Assembly: GCA_030426345.1 (NCBI GenBank)
Contig: JAUHYU010000011.1
Location: 1 to 64,000, forward strand
Direction: 5' to 3'
Origin: Bacteroidia bacterium
Lineage (GTDB): Bacteria > Bacteroidota > Bacteroidia > Cytophagales > Cyclobacteriaceae
DNA length: 64,000 nucleotides
Positions 1 to 8,813 of this stretch are shown piece by piece; the first letter of the stretch is position 1; each line of letters opens with the position of its first letter. The notes under the pieces were generated by a model, which did no database searches, had not been told where the DNA came from, and saw only the letters and a list, made by a program, of their open reading frames with translations. A program made the position numbers and the translations under genes.

Positions 1-2
1 CA

Positions 3-1256
3 CGCGATTATAAAATCATTAAAAGTCATGTAGAAAGTTTAACGCCAAAAGTGATGCCATTTCGCGGCTCCGATTTAAAAAATGCTTTGGCAATGGCCGA
101 TTCTGCCATGAGCACCACCACCGCACCCGGCACAGTGGTTATCTTTTCAGATGATTTTGATGAATCTATTTTTGATTGGATGAAAGACTATATAGCCGAT
201 TCGAAAAACAGCATCGCCATCATGCCGATGAACACACCTTCGGGAGCCGATGTGCCCAATTATTCCGGCTACGGAAGTTTGAAATACAAAGGCAAAACTG
301 TGCATTCTTCGTTAAATTCTGCGGTAATTTCAAAGTTAAATTCTTTAGAAAAGATACACGTACATCAGCTTACGCTAGATAAAAGCGATGTGGAAGCGAT
401 TGCGAAAAAAGTAAGTCAGAATTTAAAATTTACAGAAGCACCCGAAGAAAAAGAAAATGAATGGCGCGATGCCGGATTGCTGTTTGTTATTCCGCTAACG
501 GCAATTTTATTACTGTGGTTTCGCAAAGGTTGGGTAGTGTTTTCTTTGTTGATGCTGTTCTCGCTTTCATCGTGCCAACAAGATGTTAACAGTTTTGCCG
601 ATTTGTGGTTTACGAAAGATTATCAAGGCGAACGTTTGGCAACAAAAGGTGATTTTTCCGCGGCAGCGAAAACCTACCAAGACCCATTGCGACAAGGCGT
701 GGCCTACTTTAAAGCAGGAAATTATGAGGATGCCATAAAAGCGTTTAACGATGATACCACCGCCATGGGCGTCTACAATTTAGGTTTGGCATATTTTAAA
801 AATGGTGATTATGCTGCGGCTCAAATGGCTTTTGGCATGGCGGTTCAACTCGATCCTGCAATGGAAGCTGCTCAGCAAAATCAGCAAGAAATGCAGCATT
901 TGATGGGTGGCATGAACGAGGCCAGCATGGACGATGCCGAAGAAGCTGCCAGAGAAAAACAAACGGCAAAAACAAAGCAAAATGATAGCCAAGAAGACAT
1001 GAGTGGTGGAGGGCAAAAGGCCACAAAAAAAGACATGGAAAAGGAACGCCTTTCAGAAACAGTGAGTACAGATATTCACAAAGCAAAAGAGCTAGACGAA
1101 GTGCCAGACGACATGAGCAGCTCTGATCCTGGGCAAAACAGCAAGGTATTGTTGCGCAAAATTGATGATGATCCTGCGCGATTTTTAATGAAGAAATTTG
1201 AATTTCAAGTGAAGAAAAACAACATAAAACCTCAGTCCGATGAAAAGCCTTGGTAG
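3..1256 (+). CDS. VWA-TPR protein of the Bat aerotolerance operon (BatB/BatC fusion), 5' end outside window
   Basis: The frame is open from the left window edge, so the N-terminus, including the metal-binding MIDAS part of the von Willebrand A domain, lies outside. What remains is the end of the VWA fold (about residues 1-125 counted from nt 51, with SDDFDES where the family has its last Asp loop), two membrane segments (about 142-157 and 160-175), a TPR region (about 205-275) and a charged Lys/Glu/Gln-rich tail ending in a DDPxxFLMKKFEFQ motif typical of BatB/BatC ends. Bat proteins are membrane or periplasmic factors tied to oxidative-stress tolerance and are usually co-transcribed. The gene overlaps batD by 17 nt, so translation is probably coupled. 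In many Bacteroidetes BatB and BatC are separate; here VWA and TPR are one chain, as is common in gammaproteobacteria. Family assignment is firm, exact role inferred. Confidence 0.85.
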   Translation, partial: RDYKIIKSHVESLTPKVMPFRGSDLKNALAMADSAMSTTTAPGTVVIFSDDFDESIFDWMKDYIADSKNSIAIMPMNTPSGADVPNYSGYGSLKYKGKTVHSSLNSAVISKLNSLEKIHVHQLTLDKSDVEAIAKKVSQNLKFTEAPEEKENEWRDAGLLFVIPLTAILLLWFRKGWVVFSLLMLFSLSSCQQDVNSFADLWFTKDYQGERLATKGDFSAAAKTYQDPLRQGVAYFKAGNYEDAIKAFNDDTTAMGVYNLGLAYFKNGDYAAAQMAFGMAVQLDPAMEAAQQNQQEMQHLMGGMNEASMDDAEEAAREKQTAKTKQNDSQEDMSGGGQKATKKDMEKERLSETVSTDIHKAKELDEVPDDMSSSDPGQNSKVLLRKIDDDPARFLMKKFEFQVKKNNIKPQSDEKPW

Positions 1257-2577
1257 AAACTTGCGGGTTTTTGGGCTGATTTTCGCCCTGACGTTGAGTA
1301 TTTCTGCGCAAGCGCAAAAACTGTGGAGTGAAGTACAGTTGAGCAAAACCAGCGTGTATGTGGGTGAGCCGGTACAAGTTTCGGTACGGGTGTACACCAG
1401 CACATGGTTTACCGAGGGTGTAGATCCCGGCAACGTAAAAGTAAATGGCGCTTTCACCGTGTATTTCCGTTCGGTGAGTATTTCTAAAACTGAAAAAGGC
1501 AAAACCTTTCCGGGTGTAGAAATGATTTTTAATGTCTTTCCATTTGACGATGAAAACGTCACTTTTCCCGCTTTAGAGATTCAGGTGTCATCGCCAAAAG
1601 AAGGAGATTACAAAGGAATTCCGCATACGGTAAAAACCAAAGAAAGGCTGATAAAAGTAAAACCCATCCCCCCAGGATTTGACGCCAGCCAGTGGTTGGT
1701 AACTACCAATTTGTCGGTAAAAGAACAGTGGAGCGGCAACGTTAAAAACATAAAAATGGGCGATGTTTTAGAGCGCAGTATTAGTCGCGACGCGGTGAAT
1801 ACAGTTTCGGAACTCATACCGCCTGCAGCATGGGATAGCGTGCCGAGCGTTAGTTTTTACCCAGCTCGAAGCAACGTAGAAAACCATAGTAGCAAAACGG
1901 CCATCAGTGCCACACGCACCGAAACCATGCGGTATCTCTTTGAAAAAGAAGGCGAAATAACCTTAACCGAAATGGTGTTTACTTGGTGGAATCCGGTTCA
2001 TCAAAAGGTGTATAAACGAACCTTGCCCGCAATTACGGTAAACGTACAAACCAACCCAGATTTGGGAATGTTAGCTAGCATAAAAGACAGTCTGGCTGCG
2101 CAGGTTACAGCCGTTGAAAAAGCCGAAGAACCCGAACCTCCATTTACCATTTTAGGGTTGAGCCCGAAAAGATTTGCGGTGTATTTGGTTGCAATTTTAT
2201 TGCTGGGTATTGCCTTTGTTTTTTTGTTGAAATGGAGCATCCGTTATCGAAAAAACTATTTGTTGCGGTATCGCAATTCTGAACTTTTTTATTGGCGAAA
2301 ATTCGTGCGTGCAGCCAGTAGTAAAAATCCAAAAAAAATAATTGTAGCATTTTACCAGTGGATTGATACACTGGGTTTGCCCGAACCTACGGCCGGTTGT
2401 TTTGCTAAAAAAGTGGGAGATGCTTCGTTATTGGAAGAGGTCTATATTTTAGAAAAGTCATTTTCAAAAAGCACTTCACATCACGACATTAACATATACC
2501 ATTGGCAAAGGGCGCGTAAAATGTATTTTTCACATCCTAAAAGGACCATGTCTTCAACAGGGTGGATAAATCCATAA
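1240..2577 (+). CDS. batD: BatD-like oxygen-tolerance protein
   Basis: This is a 445-residue protein with a signal peptide (hydrophobic residues about 9-21, cleavage near AQA-Q), a long Ig-like periplasmic region (VYVGEPVQVSVRVYTSTWF at the start is a typical BatD opening) and one membrane segment at about 312-331 followed by a basic cytoplasmic tail. BatD is the periplasmic partner of the VWA proteins BatA/BatB; its biochemical role is unknown. The start overlaps the VWA-TPR gene by 17 nt, which supports an operon. Codon use is similar to the upstream gene and somewhat more G+C-rich than the genes that follow. Confidence 0.85.
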   Translation: MKSLGRNLRVFGLIFALTLSISAQAQKLWSEVQLSKTSVYVGEPVQVSVRVYTSTWFTEGVDPGNVKVNGAFTVYFRSVSISKTEKGKTFPGVEMIFNVFPFDDENVTFPALEIQVSSPKEGDYKGIPHTVKTKERLIKVKPIPPGFDASQWLVTTNLSVKEQWSGNVKNIKMGDVLERSISRDAVNTVSELIPPAAWDSVPSVSFYPARSNVENHSSKTAISATRTETMRYLFEKEGEITLTEMVFTWWNPVHQKVYKRTLPAITVNVQTNPDLGMLASIKDSLAAQVTAVEKAEEPEPPFTILGLSPKRFAVYLVAILLLGIAFVFLLKWSIRYRKNYLLRYRNSELFYWRKFVRAASSKNPKKIIVAFYQWIDTLGLPEPTAGCFAKKVGDASLLEEVYILEKSFSKSTSHHDINIYHWQRARKMYFSHPKRTMSSTGWINP

Positions 2578-2581
2578 ATAC

Positions 2582-3733
2582 ATGAAGAAAGTAGCTTTCA
2601 AATCTATTCCGCCTCTTTTATTTTTTCTGGCGATAGTTTGTTTTTCTGCCAATAGCCAAACCAAAGAAGATCGCAAAAGTATGATGCGCGATACGCTGGA
2701 CGGCAAAATGGATTTTAGCCAATTTCTTATTGAGGCACATGGATTTATACCAGTTCCTATGCTGATTACTGAGCCGGCACTCGGGAGCTTCGGTGGCCTG
2801 ATTGCCCCTGTATTTATTCAACCCAAAAAAACAGAAGGCCGTAGTGGATATATTCCACCCGATATCACTGCTGGTATGGGTATGTACACCGCTAACTCCA
2901 GCTACGGAGTCGGTATTTTGCGCAGTGGTAGCTTCCCAAAGCAGGGACTCAAATACCGCATTGGAATTTTTTATGGAAGTTTGAACCTTTCTTTTTATCG
3001 CACACTCCCACAGATCGGTGAAAGGGAATTTAAGTTCAATATTCAATCCTTGCCCATATTTTTTTCCATATCAAAAAAGGTGTGGAAGGATGACATCTAT
3101 CTCGGTTTGAAGTATAGCTATGCAAATACGGAAGTGAAGGCAAGATTTGATGGAGAAATGCCTGATTTTATAACATCCAAGGAATTGGACAACAACACAG
3201 GAACGCTGGGGATGTTTATGGATTGGGATAAACGAGATAATATTTTTACTGCAAATCATGGATTTCGGCTGCATTTTGAATACAATGTAAATGCCTCATG
3301 GACTGCAAGTGATTTTGATTACAAACACATCAATTCCTCATGGATATGGTTCAAGCCTATAAAACCTACATGGATCAGTGGTTTGCGTTTAGAATATCAA
3401 CATGTCTTTGAAATGCCACCATTTTATTTGTTGCCTGGCATCAATTTGCGAGGTGTACCTGCGGCACGCTATCAAGGTGCCACTACATTGATTGCCGAAA
3501 CAGAGCAGCGATTCGATTTAAATTTACGATGGAGTGTTTTAGGTTTTGTTGGCCTGGGTAAAGCCATCGAGTTTGATGAGAGTTTTTCTGATGGAGCTAA
3601 TGTCTTTGCAGGTGGCACAGGTTTTCGATATCTGATCGCAAGGGCATTTAAGATTCGCGCAGGATTGGACATCGCTGTCGGTCCCGATAGTTTTGGATAT
3701 TATATAGTATTCGGTCATAATTGGAATCGTTGA
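2582..3733 (+). CDS. BamA/TamA-family outer-membrane beta-barrel protein
   Basis: A signal peptide (residues 1 to about 25, ending NSQ) precedes a region of alternating hydrophobic/aromatic strands expected of an outer-membrane barrel. The C-terminal half contains RGVPAARYQG followed by AETEQRFDLN and strands ending GFVGLGK, which match the bacterial surface antigen (BamA barrel) family, where the RGxxxxRY motif is the loop-6 signature. There is no room for POTRA domains at 383 residues, so this is a barrel-only member rather than BamA itself. It starts 4 nt after batD and may be co-transcribed with it. Substrate and function are unknown. Confidence 0.75.
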   Translation: MKKVAFKSIPPLLFFLAIVCFSANSQTKEDRKSMMRDTLDGKMDFSQFLIEAHGFIPVPMLITEPALGSFGGLIAPVFIQPKKTEGRSGYIPPDITAGMGMYTANSSYGVGILRSGSFPKQGLKYRIGIFYGSLNLSFYRTLPQIGEREFKFNIQSLPIFFSISKKVWKDDIYLGLKYSYANTEVKARFDGEMPDFITSKELDNNTGTLGMFMDWDKRDNIFTANHGFRLHFEYNVNASWTASDFDYKHINSSWIWFKPIKPTWISGLRLEYQHVFEMPPFYLLPGINLRGVPAARYQGATTLIAETEQRFDLNLRWSVLGFVGLGKAIEFDESFSDGANVFAGGTGFRYLIARAFKIRAGLDIAVGPDSFGYYIVFGHNWNR

Positions 3734-3774
3734 TGGAAAAATGGGGGTTTATAGGTGCGAATTTAGGAGAGTCC

Positions 3775-3797
3775 TAATAAAGGGGGCGTCCTTATTA
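3775..3797 (+). terminator. weak candidate terminator hairpin
   Basis: TAATAA and TTATTA form an inverted repeat around a G-rich centre shortly after the barrel protein stop, followed by ATTTATAAG. The stem is A/T-rich and the T-tract is interrupted, so termination is only possible. A second small hairpin (TTAGGA-gag-TCCTAA) lies just before it. Confidence 0.3.
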
Positions 3798-3890
3798 TTT
3801 ATAAGCTTTCAAAACCTACAAACTGGAAATAGGCATCGTAATTATTAAAAAATGAATAATTATATTTAAAACAAAAATTCTATAACAACC

Positions 3891-4898
3891 ATGAAAAAAA
3901 TATACTTTTTTATAGTAAGTTTTGTATTCCTGTTTTTTGGGTGTTCAGAGAATTCCGAGAAAAAAAACATAGAGAATGACCCTCTTCCCTCTTGGAATGA
4001 CGTTCAAAGCAAACAGCAAATTATCGATTTTGTTAACTCCTCGATTGACACGAGCAGCCCAAACTTTATCCCGATTTCAGAACGTATAGCTACCTTTGAT
4101 AATGATGGAACTATTTGGAGCGAGCAGCCTGTTTATTTCCAGCTATTTTTTGTGTTTGACGAGATTAAAGAACTCGCTCCAGAGCATCCAGAATGGAAAA
4201 CTCAGGAGCCATTTAGTTTTGCTTTGGAAAATGATCTAGAGGGTCTTGCGAGCTCAGGTATGCATGGCTTGATGACCTTGTTGATGGCAACACATGCCAA
4301 TATAACTTCAGAGGAATTTAAACAGACTGTGCTAGAATGGGCAAAAGGAGCTAAACATCCGACTTTGCAAAGGTCATTTACAGATTTAGTCTATCAACCA
4401 ATGCTTGAGTTACTCTCGTACCTTCAGGAAAATGACTTTAAAACTTATATAGTTTCAGGAGGAGGTGTGGATTTTATGCGGCCATTAGTCTCGGAGATAT
4501 ATAATATTCCACCTGAGCAAATTATTGGATCAACTATCAAAACGAGATATTCTTATAATGAAGGTAGCCCAACGATTGATCGTATTCCAGAGATAATGTT
4601 TATTGATGACAAAGAAGGTAAGCCTGAAAATATTCAGCGGATTATAGGTCGCAAACCTGTTATCGCTGTCGGTAATTCTGATGGGGATCTCGCTATGCTA
4701 CAATGGACGGCATCGAATAAAAATTTCTTAAATATTTACGTGCGCCATACCGATGCGGAGCGAGAATGGGCTTATGACCGAGATTCACACGTTGGTCAAT
4801 TAGATAAAGGGTTAGACCAAGCAGCAGCAGAAGGTTGGACGATAATAGATATTGAAAAAGACTGGAAAGTTATTTATCCCTTTGAATTAAACAATTAA
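3891..4898 (+). CDS. HAD-superfamily phosphatase lipoprotein
   Basis: The N-terminus has a lipoprotein signal with lipobox LFFGC (Cys18). HAD motif I is FDNDGT (Asp70 nucleophile, Asp72 acid/base), motif II is IVSGGG near 188-192, and motif IV is GNSDGD (261-266), so the catalytic set appears complete. The protein is 335 residues. The layout resembles phosphoserine-phosphatase-like exported acid phosphatases; the substrate cannot be told from sequence. It is preceded by about 150 nt of A/T-rich DNA holding a perfect 8-bp inverted repeat (TAATTATT/AATAATTA near 3840-3863) and seems to be transcribed alone. Confidence 0.8.
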   Translation: MKKIYFFIVSFVFLFFGCSENSEKKNIENDPLPSWNDVQSKQQIIDFVNSSIDTSSPNFIPISERIATFDNDGTIWSEQPVYFQLFFVFDEIKELAPEHPEWKTQEPFSFALENDLEGLASSGMHGLMTLLMATHANITSEEFKQTVLEWAKGAKHPTLQRSFTDLVYQPMLELLSYLQENDFKTYIVSGGGVDFMRPLVSEIYNIPPEQIIGSTIKTRYSYNEGSPTIDRIPEIMFIDDKEGKPENIQRIIGRKPVIAVGNSDGDLAMLQWTASNKNFLNIYVRHTDAEREWAYDRDSHVGQLDKGLDQAAAEGWTIIDIEKDWKVIYPFELNN

Positions 4899-5088
4899 AA
4901 CCTGACAGGGATACCCATCTCGCTCGGTTTATTTTACTAGATAAAATATTTTAGAACGGGAGCGTAAACCAAAAATACCAGAGACAAATGCTGATCTTTT
5001 TGGTTGACAAAATATGCATTTATTATATTTTCATAGTTAATTTGTTCTTTTCAAAAGGAGGCAAGGATTTGCATAAATTGTACCAACA

Positions 5089-7266
5089 ATGATCAAGAAA
5101 ATCATCTATGGATTTTTAATAGCTTTTGCTACTGTGATGGTCTTGTTATTGGTTTTTATATCGTTGATCATTCGAAATGTTGTAGAAAAAAACAGTAAAG
5201 AGTGGATTGGCAGAAGTGTGAGTATTGATAAACTCGATCTTAATTATTTTACCGGTACTGCTAAGGTCGCTGGGTTTAAATTATACGAACCAGACGATGC
5301 TACCAATTTTGTTTCTTTTGATACACTGATCATAGATACGGAACCATACCAGCTTTTTCGAAATGAGCTGGTCATGGAGAGGTTGTACCTAAAAGGACTT
5401 GAGGTAAATGTCGTTATGTATGACTCTGCGTACAACTTTGACGATATGTTGAAATTCTATGAATCCAATGCTGATAATACGGATTCTTTGGAATCGAACA
5501 AAGAGCCACTACATTTTCAACTTTCCAACTTGGAGCTCAACGGGGCACTGGTTAATATTCATGATGCAGTGATTGATAAAGATCTCGAAATGCATGATCT
5601 CGACTTTTTTATTCCCTATATAGGATGGAACCAAGATAAGGATAGTGAGGCGGGCCTTAAGTTTAACTTTAAAAACGGCGGGTATTTTCAGTCCAAAATA
5701 AATGTGGATCCCCAAAAGGGCGATTTTGATGCCGAGATAATATTGAAAGAACTGGACATCAGTGGATACGACGATTTTATTTCTAAATACATGGATTTAG
5801 GAAGCTTTGAGGGGCGGACAGATCTCAATATCTCTTTGGAAGGCAATACTAATTCTCCGGAAAAACTGATCGCTTCAGGGAGATTCAATATTCATGATTT
5901 TAAATTGCAGGATTATAATGAAAAACCATTGATAGGCATTAAGCGCATGGAGGGCAATCTCAAAAAGGCAGATGTAGCCAATATGCAGTTTGTGCTGGAC
6001 ACGCTGAAATTTACAGAGCCGTATGTATATTTTGAAATGCACGACTCTACCAACAATTTTAATGAAATGATGGATCGAGCATTTCCTCACAAGGCTGACA
6101 GTAATACTACTGTTGTCCATGAGACTGCTCCTGACTCTACTTCGCAGAAATTGTACTATGCACTTAATAATTTGATAATTGAGCATGGCATTGTAGATTT
6201 TATGGATGCTACCACAGAAGAGCCGTTTGAATATCATTTGAGTGAAATAGAAATGGCAACAGATTCCATCACGAGCCAATCTTCTTGGGTAGAAATGCAT
6301 TCCAATATGTTGCTAAATGAAAGAGGGAAACTGATAGCAAAATTGGGAGTAAACCCTTCAAATCCCATGGAATTGGATCTGGATTATACCATCACGGATT
6401 TTATGCTCAGCGACCTCAATATCTATTCGAGGCACTACATGGGATTTCCGATACTTTACGGTGATATGTATTATAAAGGGCATACAATTGTAAAACAAGG
6501 GCAGCTTGCCAGCGAAAATAAATTAGTGATTCACAACGTAGAATTGGGAAACAAGGGAGGAGGACTTTATAATTTACCCATAAAATTCGCTCTTTTCCTT
6601 CTCAAGGATAAAGATGGAGTGGTTACGTTGGATGTTCCAGTCAGGGGGGATCTGAAAGACCCTAAAGTGAGTGTTGGTAAAATTGTATGGAATACTTTTA
6701 AAAACCTGATTGTTAAAGCTGTGGCTGCCCCGGCCAAGTTATTGTCGGGTTTATTGGGCACTGACCCGGATCAGATCAAAGCCATAGAATACGATTTTAA
6801 GGATACCGTTTTGACCGAAAATAAGAAGAATCAATTGGATTTATTGTTGCAACTGGAGCAGAAGAAACCGGGTTTGGAAATAGAATTGGTTTATTTTAAC
6901 GATGCAAGTCTGGAAAAGAGTGAAATTGCCTTGCAGGAAGCCGGGAAAGTATTTAATGAAAAACACCAAAAGGATTACTTACAAGATAAGGCGGGATTTG
7001 AAGAGTTTGTTCGTGCACAGATTCAGAGCGATACTTTGAGTAGTGTCATGGACGCATGTCGCGTTATGATTGATGATCTTGTGCTAGATTCCATTGCCAA
7101 TGAATTTCATCGTATCAGATTGGATGGAATTTCTGGGTATTTAATTGACGCTAATGACTCAACTGAGATTGCTGTTGTCAATTCTAAACCAGAAGCACCA
7201 AAGAACTTAGGGAGTAAGCCAATATTTGAAATAAAGTATGGGATGAAAGAGGAATTAATGCCATGA
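5089..7266 (+). CDS. DUF748/AsmA-like envelope protein
   Basis: A 725-residue protein with a single N-terminal membrane anchor (about residues 6-29) and a long periplasmic region. It opens with an AsmA-like segment (GRSVSIDKLDLNYFTG then a discussion of LxGLxVNV strands) and contains several repeating amphipathic beta segments. The C-terminal part (KKPGLEIELVYFND and following) matches the end of DUF748 proteins. AsmA/DUF748 relatives are bridge-like proteins thought to move or organise lipids between membranes; that role is inferred from the fold. GGAGG occurs about 27 nt before the ATG, too far to act as its Shine-Dalgarno site. It is alone between the HAD gene and the respiratory operon. 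Confidence 0.75.
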   Translation: MIKKIIYGFLIAFATVMVLLLVFISLIIRNVVEKNSKEWIGRSVSIDKLDLNYFTGTAKVAGFKLYEPDDATNFVSFDTLIIDTEPYQLFRNELVMERLYLKGLEVNVVMYDSAYNFDDMLKFYESNADNTDSLESNKEPLHFQLSNLELNGALVNIHDAVIDKDLEMHDLDFFIPYIGWNQDKDSEAGLKFNFKNGGYFQSKINVDPQKGDFDAEIILKELDISGYDDFISKYMDLGSFEGRTDLNISLEGNTNSPEKLIASGRFNIHDFKLQDYNEKPLIGIKRMEGNLKKADVANMQFVLDTLKFTEPYVYFEMHDSTNNFNEMMDRAFPHKADSNTTVVHETAPDSTSQKLYYALNNLIIEHGIVDFMDATTEEPFEYHLSEIEMATDSITSQSSWVEMHSNMLLNERGKLIAKLGVNPSNPMELDLDYTITDFMLSDLNIYSRHYMGFPILYGDMYYKGHTIVKQGQLASENKLVIHNVELGNKGGGLYNLPIKFALFLLKDKDGVVTLDVPVRGDLKDPKVSVGKIVWNTFKNLIVKAVAAPAKLLSGLLGTDPDQIKAIEYDFKDTVLTENKKNQLDLLLQLEQKKPGLEIELVYFNDASLEKSEIALQEAGKVFNEKHQKDYLQDKAGFEEFVRAQIQSDTLSSVMDACRVMIDDLVLDSIANEFHRIRLDGISGYLIDANDSTEIAVVNSKPEAPKNLGSKPIFEIKYGMKEELMP

Positions 7267-7418
7267 GCTAAAAAGATAAAAGACCACCTATTCGATCAGT
7301 TATTCATAATTATTCTAAATAAGTAGCGTATTTACCTGATTATTAGACAAGAATAGATAGATGTGTGTGAAGAATTGAAAAAAAAAAAACATTTGCCCAT
7401 TTTAGTTTCCTTTTGAAG

Positions 7419-7449
7419 TTTGAAAAGAAGGCATCGCATATTACATTTG
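7419..7449 (+). promoter_or_regulatory. Bacteroidetes-type promoter of the act-cox operon
   Basis: TTTG at 7419-7422 (-33 element) and TACATTTG at 7442-7449 (-7 element, consensus TAnnTTTG) are separated by 19 nt. A transcript would begin near 7456, about 45 nt before the ATG at 7500. This placement argues that actA starts at 7500, not at an upstream in-frame TTG at 7413. Confidence 0.6.
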
Positions 7450-7499
7450 TGGCATCGAATCAGGCCCTTTGGCAAGAGTTGCTGAAAAAAGATAAATAT

Positions 7500-8768
7500 A
7501 TGTCTATAAACGTTCACCTTAGGAGTTGTATTATAACATGCGCTTCTATTTTTTTTATTTTTCTCCAATCAAATTTTCTACAGGCCCAAGATGCAGCAGC
7601 CCCCGAACTCAATGACGAGTTGGTGAAGGCCGGAGAATCCATATTCAAAAATAATTGTTTGGTATGTCATAGTATCCATGACAAGAAAGTTGGGCCAGCT
7701 TTAGCAGATGTTACAAGTCGAAGAACTGTCGATCAGATTAAGGCATTTATTACAAATTCACAAAAGGTTATCGCAAGTGGGGATGAGTATTTTGTCAATC
7801 TTTATAATGAATATAACAAGACTCTAATGACTCCGTTTGATTTTTCGGATGATGAGTTGAATTCCGTTATAGAATATATAAAGAGTGAAACAGCTAAGGG
7901 TCCTGCTGTGCAAGAAGTGGCGGCAGTTGCAGGAGCAACGGGGCAGACAGCTGGCCAGGAAGGAATGCTATCTGCAGAAACCATTACTGTTTTTCTCGCC
8001 ATATTACTCGTAATTCTACTGCTTATACTTGTTGTATTATTCGTATTAGTAGGTGTATTGACCAAATATCTTAAACAAAAGGCGCAGCTATCAGATGAAG
8101 ATCAAGAAGTTGTATTTCAGAAATTTGATATTAAGCAATACATCCGTAGTCCCGGATTCATTTGGATCATGATATTTGTATTTACAGCCATTTCATTAAT
8201 GACAGTGATTGATGGACTTTACAGTGTTGGGATTCAGCAGGGATATGCACCGACTCAACCAATAGCATTTTCTCATAAACTACATGCTGGAGATTTTAAG
8301 ATTGATTGTAATTATTGTCATACAGGTGTTCGTAAAAGTAAAAACGCAAATATCCCATCTGTAAATATTTGTATGAACTGCCATAGTTCTATAACCAAAG
8401 TGACAGGGGCGACAGAGCCATCTAAGGAAATTCAAAAAATATATGATGCCAGAGTCAATAATACTCCTATAGAATGGGTGAGGGTACATAATTTGCCTGA
8501 TTTGGCTTATTTTAACCACTCTCAGCATGTTAAGGTTGGTGGCATTGAATGTCAGACGTGCCATGGACCTATTGAAGAAATGGAAGTGGTGCGACAACAT
8601 TCTAATTTGACTATGGGATGGTGTATAGATTGCCATAGGACTACTGCGGTAAACACAAAAGATAATGGCTATTATGACAAGTTGGTGGAGTTGCACGCAG
8701 AAAGCTCTAAAAATCCAATGGTAGTAAAGGATATTGGAGGGTTGGAATGTTCCAAATGTCACTATTAG
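7500..8768 (+). CDS. actA: alternative complex III subunit A, multiheme cytochrome c with N-terminal monoheme domain
   Basis: This subunit carries electrons from quinol oxidation towards the oxidase on the periplasmic face. After a signal peptide (about 1-30) comes a class-I cytochrome c domain with CLVCH (53-57) and a likely axial Met110, then two membrane segments (about 163-188 and 219-238), then a cytochrome c3-like domain with five heme sites: CNYCH 270-274, CMNCH 291-295, CQTCH 351-355, CIDCH 375-379 and CSKCH 417-421. Six CxxCH sites in total. It is first of the act operon. An open frame runs upstream to a TTG at 7413, but the promoter inside that stretch and the signal peptide favour 7500 (422 residues). 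Confidence 0.9.
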   Translation: MSINVHLRSCIITCASIFFIFLQSNFLQAQDAAAPELNDELVKAGESIFKNNCLVCHSIHDKKVGPALADVTSRRTVDQIKAFITNSQKVIASGDEYFVNLYNEYNKTLMTPFDFSDDELNSVIEYIKSETAKGPAVQEVAAVAGATGQTAGQEGMLSAETITVFLAILLVILLLILVVLFVLVGVLTKYLKQKAQLSDEDQEVVFQKFDIKQYIRSPGFIWIMIFVFTAISLMTVIDGLYSVGIQQGYAPTQPIAFSHKLHAGDFKIDCNYCHTGVRKSKNANIPSVNICMNCHSSITKVTGATEPSKEIQKIYDARVNNTPIEWVRVHNLPDLAYFNHSQHVKVGGIECQTCHGPIEEMEVVRQHSNLTMGWCIDCHRTTAVNTKDNGYYDKLVELHAESSKNPMVVKDIGGLECSKCHY

Positions 8769-8813
8769 TAATTTGATTTAAAGCAGGATTGAATAATTCG
8801 CATAATATATTTT

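Noticed and set aside
796-1377. Minus-strand open frame of 193 codons opposite the Bat genes
   Set aside because: It shadows two strongly supported genes, has a Cys/His/Phe-rich composition unlike real proteins here, and no start context.
7413-7499. In-frame upstream extension of actA from a TTG
   Set aside because: The promoter elements lie inside it and the signal peptide begins at the ATG at 7500.
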